From positions 1-64,000 of the forward strand of contig JANQKC010000032.1 in NCBI GenBank assembly GCA_028281325.1: DNA of 64,000 nt, given 5' to 3'. A model generated the notes under the pieces. It saw only the letters and a program-made list of their open reading frames with translations, was not told the origin of the DNA and did no database searches. The stretch comes from Alphaproteobacteria bacterium. Lineage in GTDB: Bacteria > Pseudomonadota > Alphaproteobacteria > UBA8366. Numbering within the stretch: the first letter of the stretch is position 1; every line of letters begins with the position of its first letter. The position numbers were made by a program, and so were the translations under genes. Below are positions 35,671 to 44,493 of this stretch, one piece after another.

Positions 35671-36437
35671 TGCGAAAACTACTCATTGCCAAGTTGGTGG
35701 TCGGCCTGTCGCTCGCGGCATCGACCGGCGCGTATGCGGCGGGTGATGTTTTGCCGCCGAAAGACGTGAAGTGGAATTTCGAGGGTATCTTCGGAACCTA
35801 CGACAGGGCGGCCGCCCAGCGCGGCCTTCAGGTCTACAAGGAGGTTTGCGCGAGTTGTCACGCCTTGTCGCGGGTCGCATACCGGAACCTCATGGACCTG
35901 GGCTATACGGAAGACCAGGTCAAAGCGTTCGCGAAGGAGTATGAGGTTCAGAACGCCGAGCCCAATGACGATGGGGAAATGTTCATGCGTGCGGCCCTGC
36001 CTTCCGATCGCTTCGTCAGCCCGTTTCCGAACAAACAGGCGGCGCGCGCGGCGAATGGCGGAGCCTATCCGCCGGATCTGTCGTTGATCACCAAGGCGCG
36101 CGCCAACGGCCCGAGTTATCTTTATTCCCTGCTGGTCGGGTATACGGACGTGCCGGCCGGTGTCGAGGAGCAGGAGGGTCTTAGCTACAATCCCTATTTC
36201 CCCGGCGGTTGGATCGCGATGGCGATGCCGCTCTTCGAGGACGGCGTCGAATACACCGACGGCACCAAGGCAACTGTCGACCAAATGGCAAAGGACGTGA
36301 CCTACTTCCTGTCCTGGGCCGCGTCCCCGGACCTGGAGCAGCGGAAGAAGACGGGTCTGTCGGTCATGATGTTCCTGGTCGTGTTCACCGGCTTGCTGAT
36401 TGCGGTGAAGAAGAAAGTGTGGTCCGACGTCCACTGA
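35670..36437 (+). CDS. petC: cytochrome c1
   Basis: A 255-residue precursor with a signal peptide (LLIAKLVVGLSLAASTGAYA, cut before AGD). The covalent haem site CASCH is at 60-64 and the sixth ligand Met is probably in the GWIAMAMPLFEDGV segment. A C-terminal helix (SVMMFLVVFTGLLIAVKKK) anchors the protein with its haem in the periplasm. The ATG overlaps the petB stop, with an AAGGGGGA ribosome site. Confidence 0.97.
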   Translation: MRKLLIAKLVVGLSLAASTGAYAAGDVLPPKDVKWNFEGIFGTYDRAAAQRGLQVYKEVCASCHALSRVAYRNLMDLGYTEDQVKAFAKEYEVQNAEPNDDGEMFMRAALPSDRFVSPFPNKQAARAANGGAYPPDLSLITKARANGPSYLYSLLVGYTDVPAGVEEQEGLSYNPYFPGGWIAMAMPLFEDGVEYTDGTKATVDQMAKDVTYFLSWAASPDLEQRKKTGLSVMMFLVVFTGLLIAVKKKVWSDVH

Positions 36438-36462
36438 CGACCGCGCGCATGCTTCAAGAATT

Positions 36463-36496
36463 CGGCCGCGGCCCCATGGGGCGCGGCCGTTTCCGT
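36463..36496 (+). terminator. probable terminator of petABC
   Basis: A GC-rich hairpin (arms about 36463-36475 and 36478-36489, one bulged base) lies 26 bases after petC and is followed by TTTCCGTT. The stem is strong but the T-run is short, so termination may be partial. Confidence 0.55.
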
Positions 36497-36571
36497 TCTG
36501 CGCCGATGGTTGATCCTGCGCGTTTTCCCATCGATACTCCGCGGCCGAATTGCATTGATGGGAGTGATTGA

Positions 36572-37468
36572 ATGAGCGCACCAGGATGTCCGCCGGTTGT
36601 CGGCATCATCGGCGGCAGCGGTGTATACGACATCGACGGCTTGACCAATGTCGAATGGCGCGATGTTGCCTCGCCGTTCGGCAAACCGTCCGATGCGTTG
36701 ATGTTCGGCGACCTGGGCGGGCAGCGCGTGGTGTTCCTGCCGCGGCATGGCCGCGGGCATGCGGTGCCGCCGTCCGATCTGAATTTCAGGGCCAATATCG
36801 ACGCGCTGAAGCGCAGCGGCGTCACCGAGATCATTTCCCTGTCGGCGGTCGGGTCATTGCGCGAGGATTTGCCGCCCGGCCGGTTCGTGCTCGTCGATCA
36901 GTTCATCGACCGGACCTTCGCCCGGGTGAAAAGCTTCTTCGGCCCCGGCCTGGTGGCGCATGTCTCGATGGCGGACCCCGTTTGCAGCTACCTTTGCGAC
37001 CAACTCGACGCCGCGGGCAAGGCGGCCGGGGTCGATCTCGTGCGCGGCGGCACGTATCTGGTGATGGAGGGGCCGCAGTTCTCGACCCGGGCGGAATCCG
37101 AACTCTACCGCTCTTGGGGCTGCGACGTGATCGGCATGACCAACATGCCGGAAGCCAAGCTCGCGCGCGAAGCCGAGTTGAGCTACGCCACCGTGGCCAT
37201 GGTCACCGACTACGACTGTTGGCATCCCCATCACGACGACGTGACGGTGGACGCGGTGATCAAGGTGCTGATGGAAAACGCCGACAAGGCGCGGGCGCTG
37301 GTCAAGGCGGTGGTCCCGTTGTTGGCGCAGCGGACCGAGAGCGCGTCGTCCGGGGCGCATACCGCGCTGGACACGGCGATCATCACCCCGCCGGAATCGC
37401 GCGACCCTGCGATGGTGGCGAAGCTGGACGCGGTCGCCGGACGGGTGCTTTCAGCGGCCGCGCCGTAA
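36572..37468 (+). CDS. mtaP: 5'-methylthioadenosine phosphorylase
   Basis: A 298-residue PNP/MTAP family enzyme: VVGIIGGSGVYDIDGL (8-23) with phosphate-binding GGSG, LPRHGRGHAVPPSDLNFRAN, SLSAVGSLREDLPPGRFV, EGPQFSTRAESELYRSWG and DVIGMTNMPEAKLAREAE, the family signatures in order. It splits MTA to adenine and 5-methylthioribose-1-phosphate in methionine salvage. No mtnA or other salvage gene is adjacent. Confidence 0.95.
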   Translation: MSAPGCPPVVGIIGGSGVYDIDGLTNVEWRDVASPFGKPSDALMFGDLGGQRVVFLPRHGRGHAVPPSDLNFRANIDALKRSGVTEIISLSAVGSLREDLPPGRFVLVDQFIDRTFARVKSFFGPGLVAHVSMADPVCSYLCDQLDAAGKAAGVDLVRGGTYLVMEGPQFSTRAESELYRSWGCDVIGMTNMPEAKLAREAELSYATVAMVTDYDCWHPHHDDVTVDAVIKVLMENADKARALVKAVVPLLAQRTESASSGAHTALDTAIITPPESRDPAMVAKLDAVAGRVLSAAAP

Positions 37469-37477
37469 CCGGGCGGG

Positions 37478-37879
37478 CTATTTGCTGCGCCGCGGCCGCT
37501 CGCTTGTGGGGCCGCCGGCCTCTTTCCAGCCGCCGAACCCGCCTTCCAGGTGGGCGACCGGCGTCAAACCCATGTCCTGGATCGCTTTGGCCGCGAGCGC
37601 CGACCGTTGCGCGCCGGCGCAGTAGAGCAGAAACTTCTTCCCCGACGCGAAGACATCCTTGTGATACGGGCTGTCGGGATCGACCCAGAATTCCAACATG
37701 CCGCGCGGTGCGTGGTAGGCGCCGGGGATCATGCCTTCGCGGTCGAGTTCCCGCACGTCGCGGATATCCACGAACAGGATGCCGTCATCGTCGAGCAAGG
37801 CTTTCGCGTCTTCCAGCGAGACTGTCTCGACTTCGCTGTCAGCCTCGGCAACCAACTCTTTGACGCCTTTGGTAATCAT
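37478..37879 (-). CDS. rhodanese-like domain protein
   Basis: A 133-residue single rhodanese domain: DDDGILFVDIRDVRELDREG, then the active-site loop FLLYCAGAQRSALAAKAIQD with the catalytic Cys. It can carry a persulfide for sulfur transfer. The C-terminus has a GGFGGWKEAG end typical of the fold. It is convergent with mtaP (nine bases between stops), and downstream of the ychF group. Confidence 0.93.
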   Translation of the reverse strand: MITKGVKELVAEADSEVETVSLEDAKALLDDDGILFVDIRDVRELDREGMIPGAYHAPRGMLEFWVDPDSPYHKDVFASGKKFLLYCAGAQRSALAAKAIQDMGLTPVAHLEGGFGGWKEAGGPTSERPRRSK

Positions 37880-37977
37880 CGCTATTCCTCCCTGTCAGTG
37901 CGGTTCGGTTCATGGCAAGCAAGTCATATCATGGAAGACGCCGGCGTGACGGGTGTCCTCTATAGACCATAGGGCCG

Positions 37978-39075
37978 CTAGACGTTGAAGCGGAACAGGA
38001 TGACGTCGCCGTCCTGGACGATGTGGTCGCGCCCTTCCTGGCGCATCTTGCCGGCGTCCTTGGCGGCCTGTTCGCCGCCGCAGGCGACGAAGTCGTCATA
38101 GGCGATGACCTCGGCGCAGATGAAACCGCGTTCGAAATCGCTGTGGATGACGCCGGCGGCTTCGGGCGCGGTCGCGCCCCGGCGCACCGTCCAGGCGCGG
38201 CTCTCCTTGGGGCCGGTGGTCAAATAGGTGATCAGGTCCAGCAAGGCGTGGCCGGAACGGATCAGCCGGTCCAAGCCGGCTTCGGCGAGACCAAGGCTTT
38301 CCAGGTATTCCTGCCGTTCCTCCGGACTGCCGAGCTGTGATACCTCGGCTTCGATGGCGGCCGACACGATGACGACGCCGGCGCCTTCGGCCGCGGCCTT
38401 CTCGGCCACGCGCTGCGAATACTCGTTGCCCTCGGCCGCGCTGTCCTCGTCGACATTGCAGACATAGAGGATCGGTTTGGCGGTGATCAGTTGCAGATGC
38501 CGGAAGATCGGCTGTTCCTCGGCGGCAATCTCGGCGGTGCGGGCGGGTTTGCCGTCCTGCAGCACCGCCAGGACCTTCTCCATCACCGCCACCTCGGCCT
38601 TGGCCTGGCGGTCGCCCGTCGCCTTCTTGCGCAGCGGATCGATGCGCCGTTCGACGCTTTCCAGGTCGGCCAGCATCAACTCGGTCTCGACCGTTTCTGC
38701 GTCGCGCAGCGGGTCGATCGATTCGTCCACATGGGTGATGTTCGGATCGTCGAAACAGCGCAGCACCTCGATCACGGCATCGACTTCCCGAATGTGGCCG
38801 AGGAACTGGTTGCCGAGGCCTTCGCCCTTCGACGCGCCGCGCACCAGCCCGGCGATATCGACGATCTCCAAGAAGGTCGGAATGACCTTTTCGGAGTTGC
38901 TGAGTTTCCCCAGCATGTCGATGCGCGGATCGGGTACCGCGACCCGGCCCACATTCGGCTCGATCGTGCAGAACGGGTAGTTCGCCGCTTCGGCCTGCGC
39001 CGTGCTGGTCAGGGCGTTGAACAGCGTCGATTTGCCCACGTTGGGCAGGCCGACGATACCGCAGTTGAATCCCAT
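37978..39075 (-). CDS. ychF: redox-regulated ATPase of the Obg/YchF GTPase family
   Basis: A 365-residue Obg-family protein: P-loop GLPNVGKSTLFNALTST (8-24), switch region DIAGLVRGASKGEGLGNQFL, the ATP-specific NxxE-like element in LYVCNVDED, and the C-terminal TGS domain ending HIVQDGDVILFRFNV. YchF binds ATP and ribosomes and affects oxidative-stress response. It follows pth by one base, the usual order. Confidence 0.97.
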   Translation of the reverse strand: MGFNCGIVGLPNVGKSTLFNALTSTAQAEAANYPFCTIEPNVGRVAVPDPRIDMLGKLSNSEKVIPTFLEIVDIAGLVRGASKGEGLGNQFLGHIREVDAVIEVLRCFDDPNITHVDESIDPLRDAETVETELMLADLESVERRIDPLRKKATGDRQAKAEVAVMEKVLAVLQDGKPARTAEIAAEEQPIFRHLQLITAKPILYVCNVDEDSAAEGNEYSQRVAEKAAAEGAGVVIVSAAIEAEVSQLGSPEERQEYLESLGLAEAGLDRLIRSGHALLDLITYLTTGPKESRAWTVRRGATAPEAAGVIHSDFERGFICAEVIAYDDFVACGGEQAAKDAGKMRQEGRDHIVQDGDVILFRFNV

Positions 39076-39076
39076 C

Positions 39077-39718
39077 CTAGTCCTCTTTGTCCGGTGCCGC
39101 GTCTTCCGGGCCGGACGGGCCTTTCTCCTGCGGCGGCTTCTTGGGGCGCGGCGGATTGATCAGCAACGCCACGCGCGACATGAACCCGTTGAAATCGTCC
39201 GCGCCGATCATCGGGGCGGCGTCGGCGACGGCGTCGACGATCCTGTCGACCATCGGCTGGTCGGCCTTCGCGAAGTCGCTGAGGACGTGGCCGTGGACGC
39301 GGCTCTTGTCGCCGGGATGTCCGATGCCGATGCGGATGCGCCAATAATCCGGCCCGATATGCTGGCTGATGTTGCGGATACCGTTGTTGCCGGCATGGCC
39401 GCCGCCGCATTTCGCGCGAATCTTACCGAAGGCGAGGTCCAACTCGTCGTGGATGACGACGACCTGGTCCAGCGACAGCTTGAAGAAGCGCACCGCCTCG
39501 CCGACCGCCCGGCCGGATTCGTTCATGAAGGTGGTGGGCTTCATGGCCAATACCTTGCGGCCGCCGAGCGTGCCGTCCGACACGATCGCCTGGAACCGCG
39601 CCCGGCCCGGCTGAAAACCATGGCGGCGGACGATCTCGTCCACCGCCAAGAAACCGACATTGTGTCGGTTGTTTTCGTATTTCGGACCGGGATTGCCGAG
39701 CCCTACGAGCAAAAGCAT
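39077..39718 (-). CDS. pth: peptidyl-tRNA hydrolase
   Basis: A 213-residue Pth: GLGNPGPKYENNRHNVGFLA (7-26, catalytic His in RHNVGF), KPTTFMNESGRAV, VVIHDELDLAFGKIRAKCGG and GHAGNNGIRNISQHIG follow the family order. It recycles peptidyl-tRNAs. The C-terminus is extended by a Pro/Lys-rich tail. Gene lies between rplY (30-base gap) and ychF. Confidence 0.97.
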   Translation of the reverse strand: MLLLVGLGNPGPKYENNRHNVGFLAVDEIVRRHGFQPGRARFQAIVSDGTLGGRKVLAMKPTTFMNESGRAVGEAVRFFKLSLDQVVVIHDELDLAFGKIRAKCGGGHAGNNGIRNISQHIGPDYWRIRIGIGHPGDKSRVHGHVLSDFAKADQPMVDRIVDAVADAAPMIGADDFNGFMSRVALLINPPRPKKPPQEKGPSGPEDAAPDKED

Positions 39719-39748
39719 GGGCTAGTCGTCCATCCCGGCAGCACGACG

Positions 39749-40450
39749 TTACTCGTCGTCCTTCTTCTCGCCGCTCTCGGCGCCTTCGTCCTCGGCGCTC
39801 TCCGCACCCTCGGCGCCTTCGCCCTCGACCCCTTCTTCGCCTTCTTCGCCTTCGGCCGCTTCCGCCTCTTCTTCGGCGACCACGGTCGGTGCGGCGACCG
39901 TCGCGATGGTGAAGTCACGGTCGGTGATGGTCAGTTCGACGCCGCTCGGCAGGGACAGGGTGCTGGCATGCACCGAATCGCCGATCTCAAGGCCGGTCAA
40001 ATCGACGTCGAAGCCTTGCGGAATGTCGTCGACGCCGCAGATGACCTCGATGGCGAACCGCACGACGTTGAGAACGCCGCCGCGCTTCAGGCCGGGACTT
40101 TCCTCTTCGTTGAGGAAGGTGCAGGGCACCTCGACGGTTACGCGGGTCGACGATGTCACCCGCAACAGATCGACATGCTGCGGCAGTCCCTTGACCGGAT
40201 GAACCTGGAGGTCGCGGGGGATGACCCGCTCGCTGTCGTCGCCCACCTTCAGCGTGTAAATCGTCGCGAAGAAGGCGCCGCTGTCCATTCCCTTCTGAAT
40301 CTCGCGCGGATCCAGATTGATGATTTTCGGGGCTTCCTTACCGCCATACACGACTCCCGGCACCTTGCCGGCACGACGCGCTGCCCGGGCGGCCCCCTTA
40401 CCGGCCCGTTCACGCAAGTCCGCGTGCAATTCTACTGCTTCCTGCATCAT
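39749..40450 (-). CDS. rplY: 50S ribosomal protein L25 / general stress protein Ctc
   Basis: A 233-residue long-form L25: N-terminal 5S-rRNA-binding domain (LHADLRERAGKGAARAARRA, then GKVPGVVYGGKEAPKIINLD) and TL5-type C-terminal domain (VTVEVPCTFLNEEESPGLKR), ending in an acidic Glu-rich tail of about 45 residues. Long tails are common in alphaproteobacteria. It precedes pth and ychF on the same strand. Confidence 0.96.
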   Translation of the reverse strand: MMQEAVELHADLRERAGKGAARAARRAGKVPGVVYGGKEAPKIINLDPREIQKGMDSGAFFATIYTLKVGDDSERVIPRDLQVHPVKGLPQHVDLLRVTSSTRVTVEVPCTFLNEEESPGLKRGGVLNVVRFAIEVICGVDDIPQGFDVDLTGLEIGDSVHASTLSLPSGVELTITDRDFTIATVAAPTVVAEEEAEAAEGEEGEEGVEGEGAEGAESAEDEGAESGEKKDDE

Positions 40451-40541
40451 AATCTCCTAACGATGGGCCGCGGATTCAGCCTCCAAGGGTGTTTGGAACC
40501 GCGGTTGCCGCACCATGCGGCACAGGTCCGCCATTTCGGAC

Positions 40542-41477
40542 CTAGTTGAACAAACTCGAAACCGATTTCGATTCGGCGATACGCCGGATCGCTTCACCGA
40601 ACAAGGGAGCGATCGACAGCTGCCGGATATTCTGCGCCACCCGCATGGCTTCCGTGGCGAGGATACTGTCCGTGGTGACCAGCATCTCCATCGGGGAAGC
40701 GGTGACCCGGGCCACCGCGCCGCCCGACAATACGCCATGGCTGACATAGGCGCTGACCGAGGTCGCGCCCGCTTCCTTCAACGCGCTCGCTGCGTTGCAC
40801 AGCGTGCCGGCGGAGTCGACGATGTCGTCCACCAGGATGCAATTTTGGTCCTTCACGTCGCCGATGATGTTCATGACTTCGGAAACGCCGGCCCGTTCGC
40901 GCCGTTTGTCGATGATCGCCAGGTCGGCGTCGATCCGGCGCGCGATCGCGCGGGCGCGGACCACGCCGCCGACATCCGGCGATACGATGGTGACCGGACC
41001 CGAATCTGCCGTGTTGGCCACGATATCCGTCGCGAATTCCGGTTCCGCAAACAGGTTGTCGGTCGGGATGTCGAAGAAGCCCTGGATCTGGCCTGCATGC
41101 AGGTCGAGCGTCAGCACCCGGTTCGCCCCCGCCGTTGTGATCAGGTTGGCGACCAGCTTCGCGGAAATCGGAGTGCGCGGCGCGGTTCTCCGGTCCTGCC
41201 GGGCATACCCGTAATAAGGCAGAACCGCCGTAATGCGGCGCGCGGAACTGCGGCGCAGCGCATCGATCGTGACCAGCAACTCCATGAGGTTATCGTTCGC
41301 CGGGTAGCTGGTGGATTGGACGACGAAGACGTCCTCGCCGCGGACATTCTCAAGGATCTCGACGAAGACCTCCATGTCGGAGAACCGGCGGATCGAGGCT
41401 TGTGTCAAAGGGATATTGAGATAGGCGGAAATCGCCTCGGAAAGCGGGCGGTTGCTGTTGCAGCTCAGGATTTTCAT
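40542..41477 (-). CDS. prs: ribose-phosphate pyrophosphokinase
   Basis: A 311-residue PRPP synthetase: [40 protein letters not shown], the ATP-binding [32 protein letters not shown] and the PRPP loop [19 protein letters not shown]. It makes PRPP from ribose-5-phosphate and ATP. 91 bases separate it from rplY, so it may have its own promoter in the 226-base gap upstream. Confidence 0.97.
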   Translation of the reverse strand: MKILSCNSNRPLSEAISAYLNIPLTQASIRRFSDMEVFVEILENVRGEDVFVVQSTSYPANDNLMELLVTIDALRRSSARRITAVLPYYGYARQDRRTAPRTPISAKLVANLITTAGANRVLTLDLHAGQIQGFFDIPTDNLFAEPEFATDIVANTADSGPVTIVSPDVGGVVRARAIARRIDADLAIIDKRRERAGVSEVMNIIGDVKDQNCILVDDIVDSAGTLCNAASALKEAGATSVSAYVSHGVLSGGAVARVTASPMEMLVTTDSILATEAMRVAQNIRQLSIAPLFGEAIRRIAESKSVSSLFN

Positions 41478-41703
41478 TATGACTTCTCGGCCCCACCCGT
41501 TGCGCCTTTCGCCAGCGCGGGTATGGCGGTGCTGACATGGCCGCAGACGGCACAGACATCAATTTGGGTTGCGACGGCGGCCTCTCTATATCAGGGCGTC
41601 ACAGCTCTGTAAACGTCCTTTCCGGGTCGGTTTGGCCCATCCCAAGGGCCTATCGCGGGGGCGCCTGGGATCCGGTTGCGGGGTATGCCGATCCGGCCGG
41701 GAA

Positions 41704-41772
41704 TTACAATAGGATCAAGCAGATAACCAACCCCACGAAGCCCAGTATCGCCAATTGGATGAGATAGGGCAT
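41704..41772 (-). CDS. putative 22-residue membrane microprotein
   Basis: Starting three bases after the pgeF stop, an ATG opens a 22-codon frame (MPYLIQLAILGFVGLVIC then LILL) that ends in TAA. It is almost entirely hydrophobic after residue 3, long enough for one membrane helix. Placement right after pgeF on the same strand suggests translational coupling; there is no strong ribosome site. It is too short for normal gene calling. Function unknown. Confidence 0.5.
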   Translation of the reverse strand: MPYLIQLAILGFVGLVICLILL

Positions 41773-41775
41773 GGC

Positions 41776-42561
41776 CTAGCCCGTCACCGCGATGGCGGAG
41801 AGGCCCCGGCCGTAGTCGGTTTCGCCGCGATGCGTGGCCCGGCGGTAGCTGAAGAACAGGTCTTCCTCGGCGCATGTATCGTGGGCCAGGCGGTCGATCG
41901 CCGATAGCCCGAGGGATTGAAGCTGTGCGTCGACATATCCCGGCAGGTCGAACATATGGTGTCCGTCACGCGCCGACGGGCGGAAAAACCGGGCGTTCGA
42001 GGGGTCCTCCGCCAGGAACGGGGCCGGGAACTCCGGTCCGACTTCGTAGGATGTCTGCGCAATGGTCGGGCCCACCGCCGCGTGAATTCGCTTTCGATCG
42101 ACGCCCATTTCCTCCATCGCTTCGACGGTCGCGGCCAGCACCCCGCCGACCGCGCCGCGCCATCCCGCATGCGCCGCCCCCACCACCGAACCGTCGTCGG
42201 CCGCGAACAGGACCGGGGTGCAGTCCGCCGACAACACGCCGATGGCGATGCCCGGCGTCGCGGTCACCATGGCGTCCGCCTGCGGCGAATCCTTCGGTTC
42301 CCAGGACCCGGTAACGCGCTCGACGTCCTTGCCATGCACCTGATACACGGTGTTGAGCGCTGTCGCGCCGTCGAGGGCCGTCAACGCCCGGCGTCGGTTT
42401 TCGGCCACGTCCTCCGCCACGTCGTCCGATCCGAACCCGACGTTCAAGGACGCGTAGATCGAGCCGCTGACCCCGCCTTGGCGGGTGAAGAAGCCGTGCG
42501 CGATGCCGTTGATCGACGCCAGCGATTCGGCGGTTATCGGGGTGGGGCGGGTGTCCGTCAT
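41776..42561 (-). CDS. pgeF: peptidoglycan editing factor PgeF (YfiH/laccase-domain family)
   Basis: A 261-residue protein: GIAHGFFTRQGGVSGSIYAS, LNTVYQVHGKDV, VLSADCTPVLFAADD and GAAHAGWRGAVGGVL (Cys and His zinc ligands of the family), ending with DLFFSYRRATHRGETDYGR. PgeF removes wrongly incorporated L-Ser from peptidoglycan precursors in E. coli, and some members show purine nucleoside phosphorylase or oxidase activity. It lies 30 bases after the midA gene. Confidence 0.95.
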   Translation of the reverse strand: MTDTRPTPITAESLASINGIAHGFFTRQGGVSGSIYASLNVGFGSDDVAEDVAENRRRALTALDGATALNTVYQVHGKDVERVTGSWEPKDSPQADAMVTATPGIAIGVLSADCTPVLFAADDGSVVGAAHAGWRGAVGGVLAATVEAMEEMGVDRKRIHAAVGPTIAQTSYEVGPEFPAPFLAEDPSNARFFRPSARDGHHMFDLPGYVDAQLQSLGLSAIDRLAHDTCAEEDLFFSYRRATHRGETDYGRGLSAIAVTG

Positions 42562-42591
42562 CGTCCAATCCGTTAAGGTCGACCGTGGTGC

Positions 42592-43677
42592 TTAGTCATT
42601 GGCTGCGGTTTCGAAGGCCGGGGGCGCAGGCATATCGCGATGACAGAATGCCAGCGCCTTGAACAAGGTGCCCATTTCCGCCGGATCGATCAAGCGTCGA
42701 CGGGCGCTTTCGATCGCCGGCCGCTGGTCCGCCGTGGCGCGCTGCAACAGTTGGTTCGCGCGCATCTCGATCCCGAGGCTGCGTAGAAAAGCACCTTGGG
42801 TGACCGGGCCGTAGACGGCGGCAAAGGGTCGCGCGGCGTCGCGCAAATCGCGGAAATTGACATGTGCCGTCAGATCGGCGGTTCCCGGATCGGCCAGGAC
42901 GTCATGCCGGTGATGTTGCCGGACCGCCTGCAGTGTCGCTGCCCCCGTCGGTTCCGCGTAACCGTAGTCGATGGCGAGGGCCGCGCCGCCGTGCCGGGCG
43001 ATGCGCTCCGCCAGGGCCGTCGCAATCGAGATCGCGGCGGGGCAGACCTCCGCGACGTCGCCTACGCCGCCGGGTTCCCGCCCGGCGAGCAGGGCCGCCG
43101 CGGCGCTTGCCGCGGGCGCTGCTGTAAGGACCAGCCGGTCGGCGTCGACGGTCACGAGATTTTCCCGCCAGCCGTCCGCGGCCCGGACGAATTGATGCAC
43201 TGGCAAGGCGTCGAAGAATTCGTTGGCGATCACGATCAAGGGGCCGTCCGGAACGTGGCTCAGGTCGTCATGCCAGGTTGGCTGATGATCGGCGAGGGTG
43301 AGGGCCTGCATGTCCCGAAGGACAGGGCTGGTTTCGACCAGATGAACCGACGCGGCGTCCCCGAAAGCCGGCAGCATCCGGGCCGCGCGCAGGGCATCCT
43401 GCATCAACGTCCCGCGGCCGGGGCCGAGTTCGACCAAGTTGACCGGCGCCGGATTCCCCATCAGACGCCAGACTTCGGCGCACCACAGCCCAACCAGTTC
43501 GCCGAACATCTGGCTGATCTCCGGCGCGGTGATGAAATCGCCGGTCCGACCGAAGGGGTCCTTGCCCATGTAATAGCCGTGCTGCGGATGGCTCAGCGCT
43601 TCCGCCATGAAATCGGCGATGCTGATCGGTCCCTGCAGGCTGATTCGCCGCGCGATGCTGCGGGAAAGCGGCGTCAC
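42592..43677 (-). CDS. MidA/NDUFAF7-family SAM methyltransferase
   Basis: A 361-residue protein starting at GTG 43677, which overlaps the lgt stop by four bases. Conserved blocks are ISIADFMAEALSHPQHGYYM, GRTGDFITAPEISQMFGEL, the SAM-binding VELGPGRGTLMQDALRA and IANEFFDALPVHQF. The mitochondrial relative NDUFAF7 methylates an Arg of a complex I subunit; the bacterial target is probably similar but untested. An in-frame extension upstream runs into lgt and is not used. Confidence 0.93.
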   Translation of the reverse strand: MTPLSRSIARRISLQGPISIADFMAEALSHPQHGYYMGKDPFGRTGDFITAPEISQMFGELVGLWCAEVWRLMGNPAPVNLVELGPGRGTLMQDALRAARMLPAFGDAASVHLVETSPVLRDMQALTLADHQPTWHDDLSHVPDGPLIVIANEFFDALPVHQFVRAADGWRENLVTVDADRLVLTAAPAASAAAALLAGREPGGVGDVAEVCPAAISIATALAERIARHGGAALAIDYGYAEPTGAATLQAVRQHHRHDVLADPGTADLTAHVNFRDLRDAARPFAAVYGPVTQGAFLRSLGIEMRANQLLQRATADQRPAIESARRRLIDPAEMGTLFKALAFCHRDMPAPPAFETAAND

Positions 43678-44489
43678 GTTTGGTTCTTTACCGTTACGGG
43701 CGGCTGGCGTCGGGCGTTCCAGATCAGGTACAGGCCATACAGGACCATCGGCAGCGACAGCCATTGCCCGTAGGTCGTGCCGAAGGTTAGGAAACCGATA
43801 TAGGCATCGGGTTCCCGGACCGTTTCGACGAGAATGCGGGAGAGGCCGTATCCGGTCAGGAAGACGCCCGAGATCATCCCGGTGCGGAGCAGCGCGTCGC
43901 GTCGGTAGACGAGAACCGCGATGACGACGAACAGGACGAGTCCTTCGAGTATGGCCTCGTACAACTGGCTTGGATGCCGCGGCAACGGACCCGCGTTCGG
44001 AAAGATCACGGCCCAGGGCGCGTCGGTGACGCGGCCCCATAACTCGGCATTGATGAAGTTGGCGATCCGGCCGAAGAACAGGCCGATCGGGGTGGCCGCG
44101 GCGACGATATCGGCCAAGGGCAAGAGGCCGGTGCCGTGCCGTTTGGCGAAGATGGCCATGGCGACGATCACGCCGAGCAGCCCCCCGTGGAACGACATGC
44201 CGCCGCGCCAGACCTGAAGAATGTCGAGCGGATTGGCGAGATAATACCCCGGCTGATAGAAAATCACGAAGCCCAGCCGACCGCCGAGCACGACGCCGAT
44301 CGTGGCCCAGACCATGAAGTCGTCGATATGCTTCGGCGTTACCGTGTGGGGTGGGCGCTTCGCCAGCCGCAGGCAGTATTGCCAGCCGCCGATCAGGCCG
44401 GCGATGTAGGCCAGTGCGTACCAGCGGATGGCCAGCGGCCCGATCTGCACGGCGATCGGGTCGATATCGGGAAAGACGTAAGGGCCCAT
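43674..44489 (-). CDS. lgt: prolipoprotein diacylglyceryl transferase
   Basis: A 271-residue membrane enzyme with seven helices. Signatures: IRWYALAYIAGLIGGWQY, the HGG motif GGMSFHGGLLG, and the Lgt pattern GRIANFINAELWG with Arg, Asn, Glu and Gly in place. It transfers diacylglycerol to the lipobox Cys of prolipoproteins in the inner membrane. It lies four bases after hldD and overlaps the midA-type gene. Confidence 0.97.
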   Translation of the reverse strand: MGPYVFPDIDPIAVQIGPLAIRWYALAYIAGLIGGWQYCLRLAKRPPHTVTPKHIDDFMVWATIGVVLGGRLGFVIFYQPGYYLANPLDILQVWRGGMSFHGGLLGVIVAMAIFAKRHGTGLLPLADIVAAATPIGLFFGRIANFINAELWGRVTDAPWAVIFPNAGPLPRHPSQLYEAILEGLVLFVVIAVLVYRRDALLRTGMISGVFLTGYGLSRILVETVREPDAYIGFLTFGTTYGQWLSLPMVLYGLYLIWNARRQPPVTVKNQT

Positions 44490-44493
44490 CAGG

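Noticed and set aside
39002..40549. 515-codon plus-strand frame opposite pth and rplY
   Set aside because: Spans three well-identified minus-strand genes and intergenic gaps; shadow.
42592..44040. Upstream extension of the MidA-type gene through lgt
   Set aside because: Residues before the GTG at 43677 lie in lgt in another frame and lack the family N-terminus.
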